A DNA stretch of 64,000 bases, taken from contig VWZX01007392.1 of assembly GCA_013399015.1 (NCBI GenBank), forward strand, positions 310,001 through 374,000, given 5' to 3'. Shown here piece after piece: positions 62,001 to 64,000 of the stretch. A program made the position numbers and the translations under genes. The notes beneath the pieces were generated by a model, which was not told the origin of the DNA, did no database searches, and saw only the letters and a list, made by a program, of their open reading frames with translations. Origin of the DNA: Galbula dea. Lineage: Eukaryota > Chordata > Aves > Piciformes > Galbulidae. The first letter of the stretch is position 1. Each line of letters begins with the position of its first letter.

Positions 62001-63962
62001 TTAGACCTTAGCCAACGGCCCCCCACCCTGCCCCCCTTCTTGGGGACAATAACTCCCAGGCAGACCTGGACTGAGGGGTCGATGGCCTGGAGCTGTGGTT
62101 CCCAATGCCTTTCCAGGGAGCGGGAGTGGGTGAGCTCTGCTTGCTCTCCTGCTGTTGTCAAAGCTGGAGCAGGGAAGATGAGTAGAGCTTGAAGAAGACT
62201 GGGTTGAAGAAGATCTGGAGTGGGGGCGGTTTTCAGGGGTGTACTCACAGGAGAAGGGCTGTGGTGTCCAGAAGATCTCCTTTGTCCTGGGCGGAGGCGG
62301 GGAGGAAATACAAAGGGGACAACACGTCAGGAAGGGCTGGGAGAGCCCCTGCCTGGTCCTGGCACCCAGGTTGGATGGCAGAGGGGAGCAGTGACTGAGT
62401 GTGGGTGTGAGATGGGGTTGAGAGAGGAGGAAAAGTTCCAGTTGTTCTGCACAGACAATTTCTTGCCTTGCCACAACAGCAAATGAACAGAAGTACTTCC
62501 AGAGAGCCCAGCTCTGGGGTCTGCTGGAGCCTGCAGGAGGGGCAGGACACATTTCTGACCAGTGATGGGACCCTGGGGCATTGATCTTCCCCCCAGTGTG
62601 GATGCCATGCCAGGACCAAGGGCTGTGGAGGGGGGAAGGAGATGCTGGCACTTCCACCCCAACCTTGCACCTTGCAGGACAGCAGGACTCAATTCTGCAA
62701 CTGCCTTTTTCTTGGTCCAGACCAACACTTTCCAGACCAGCATGAATTGCATTGGAAATCATTTGGATAGTATTCAAATTAAAATTGAATGGAAAGCCCA
62801 TCTGTAACCAAGAGCTGGGTGAGATGTGGAAGAAATGCAAATATTCCTTGACATGGGTGAAAAAGGGAAGCTAATGTTCAACTCACTGATGTTATTGTAC
62901 CTATGAGCAGCAGAGACAAACCAGGACTGGCACTGCAAGATGCTAAAAGATCACCTGGCCTATCTCTTTCTTCAGGCCAAGCTCCTCCTGCCTAGGCTAG
63001 ACAGGTCCCACCAGAAGTGAATCTTCCAGAGATGGGTTTTCCACTAGTTTTTCTTCCTGACACCCAACCTCCTTCCCTGTCACACCCATAGCACCCACCC
63101 CTGTGTGGTCCAGCCCATGGCTCACCTCTGGTGCTGGTGGTGGTGCTGGCGGCAGACATGCAAGGCCAGGCAGCCAACCGCAAACAGGAGGCAGAGCAGA
63201 GCCAGGGCTCCCAGCAGGATGCCGAGGAAGGCAGCAAGGCTGATGGCCAGCCATTCGCAGTTGGTGCCAGAGGGGGAGAAGATGGAGAAGGGGACGCAGC
63301 TGTGGGAGGGGAGGGAAGAGTAGTGATGATGTGGGGAGAAGGATCAATGTTAGGAGGCCTCGTGTGCCCCTGGCATTGCTGCTACCTGCACATGGGCCCC
63401 TCAGGCAGGTGCTGGCACCGGCCACCATGCTGGCAGTAGCCCATCTTGCAAGGGGAGATGCAGACAAAGCCAACAGTCCCCACGTAGTGGAGGAGGTAGC
63501 CTTTGTAGCCATACAGCCCACAAGGGAAATAGCGCCTCAGTTCAGCCACTGTCACTGGGGAGGGAAGACACAGGTTTGGCCACTCAGCAACAGCACCCCT
63601 TGATGTTTTCCCAGATCCTCCTGAGATGAATCCATGCCTGGAGCAGGGATTGGCACCCACCTTTGGTGTTACCCAAATACCAGGGCATGCAGGGTGATGG
63701 AAAAAATGGGTATGGGGGTTGTTCTTTCCATGTTCCCCAGCTGAGTGCTGAGAGTAACTCACGCTTCACTAGGTCGGTGATGTTGTCCCGGTACAGGTGC
63801 TGGAAGAGGAGGCGTGTGCCTACTTCCCGCCGCCCCCGTTGCCCATTGAAGGCAACAGTGATGGCCACTGGCAGCATCTCGTTGAGGAACTGGATGACTG
63901 TGCCTCGGCTGTCATAGGCAAACTCTGACACCACCAAGAAGGTGAAGTCATCACCATCTGTC
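62001..63962 (-). CDS. MUC4: MUC4-type membrane mucin, C-terminal part (partial; continues beyond the window)
   Basis: Four last coding exons, right to left: 63962-63763, 63554-63386, 63299-63126 and 62286-62001, in phase with consensus splice sites. The first encodes DGDDFTFLVVSEFAYDSRGT and VIQFLNEMLPVAITVAF, like the SEA-like segment before the last EGF of MUC4. The second gives YGYKGYLLHYVGTVGFVCIS and the EGF-like PCKMGYCQHGGRCQHLPEG. The third adds CSCVPFSIFSPSGTNCEWLA, then a hydrophobic helix (AAFLGILLGALALLCLLFAV) and a His-rich juxtamembrane end (CRQHHHQHQR). The fourth is a Ser-rich tail of about 95 residues. Human MUC4 has the same cysteine spacing and the same YKGY, GGQCQHLPSGP and CVSFSIY words, but a much shorter tail. 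In MUC4 this membrane-anchored part modulates ErbB2 signalling. Upstream exons lie past position 64,000. Confidence 0.85.
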
Positions 63963-64000
63963 CTGCAGGGAAAAGACATGGCTGCTGGCAGAAACACTGC

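Noticed and set aside
61829..62248. Minus-strand 139-codon frame as the tail of the MUC4-type gene
   Set aside because: It would need a weaker acceptor (GACAAAG|GAG). The acceptor with the better pyrimidine tract (CCGCCCAG) puts the exon in the other frame, which ends at 62,001.

Overview
The window looks like a vertebrate nuclear genome, most likely a bird. It carries several CR1 non-LTR retrotransposon fragments of the avian/reptilian type, a GC-rich CpG-island promoter, compact GT-AG introns, and a class II CPD photolyase gene, which placental mammals lack. The order RUBCN, photolyase, MUC20-like, MUC4-like resembles the human 3q29 region (RUBCN, MUC20, MUC4), with the photolyase gene kept. 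An 8-N gap at 17,953-17,960 shows that this is a draft assembly.

Layout. 1-3,680: AT-rich sequence with no recognisable gene, a few weak exon-like pieces on the minus strand, then a CR1 fragment. 3,930-4,750: CpG island with ZNF143-like and CACGTG motifs, the RUBCN promoter and first exon. 4,269-29,789 (+): the complete Rubicon gene in 20 coding exons (960 codons), with a CR1 copy in intron 1 and two opposed CR1 fragments around the N gap in a later intron; its 3' UTR runs to a poly(A) signal at 32,203. 33,008-35,984 (-): complete CPD photolyase, nine coding exons (502 codons), convergent with RUBCN.

36,544-60,190 is a mucin cluster on the + strand. A broken first copy of a MUC20-like gene (36,544-38,530) is followed by a degenerate minisatellite (38.75-39.7 kb) and an intact five-exon MUC20-like gene (40,358-43,033). 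After about 4 kb of intergenic DNA with an AT-rich, homeobox/GATA-like island comes a TATA-driven MUC4-like gene (47,881-60,190). It has a signal-peptide exon, one giant 4.55-kb exon containing nearly identical 591-bp repeats, then NIDO and AMOP domains. It stops after two tiny acidic exons, without the VWD, EGF and transmembrane parts of MUC4. On the opposite strand, 62,001-63,962 (continuing past the window) encodes exactly the missing kind of part: a MUC4-type C-terminal region with EGF-like domain, transmembrane helix and cytoplasmic tail.

The most interesting result is this tail-to-tail split of MUC4 architecture. Either two MUC4 paralogues have diverged into a secreted NIDO-AMOP mucin and a membrane mucin, or an inversion (real or an assembly error) has cut one MUC4 gene in two. 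All exon models were made by eye. Splice phases are consistent through every gene reported as intact, but no alignment or database search was run; family names rest on remembered family sequences and gene order.
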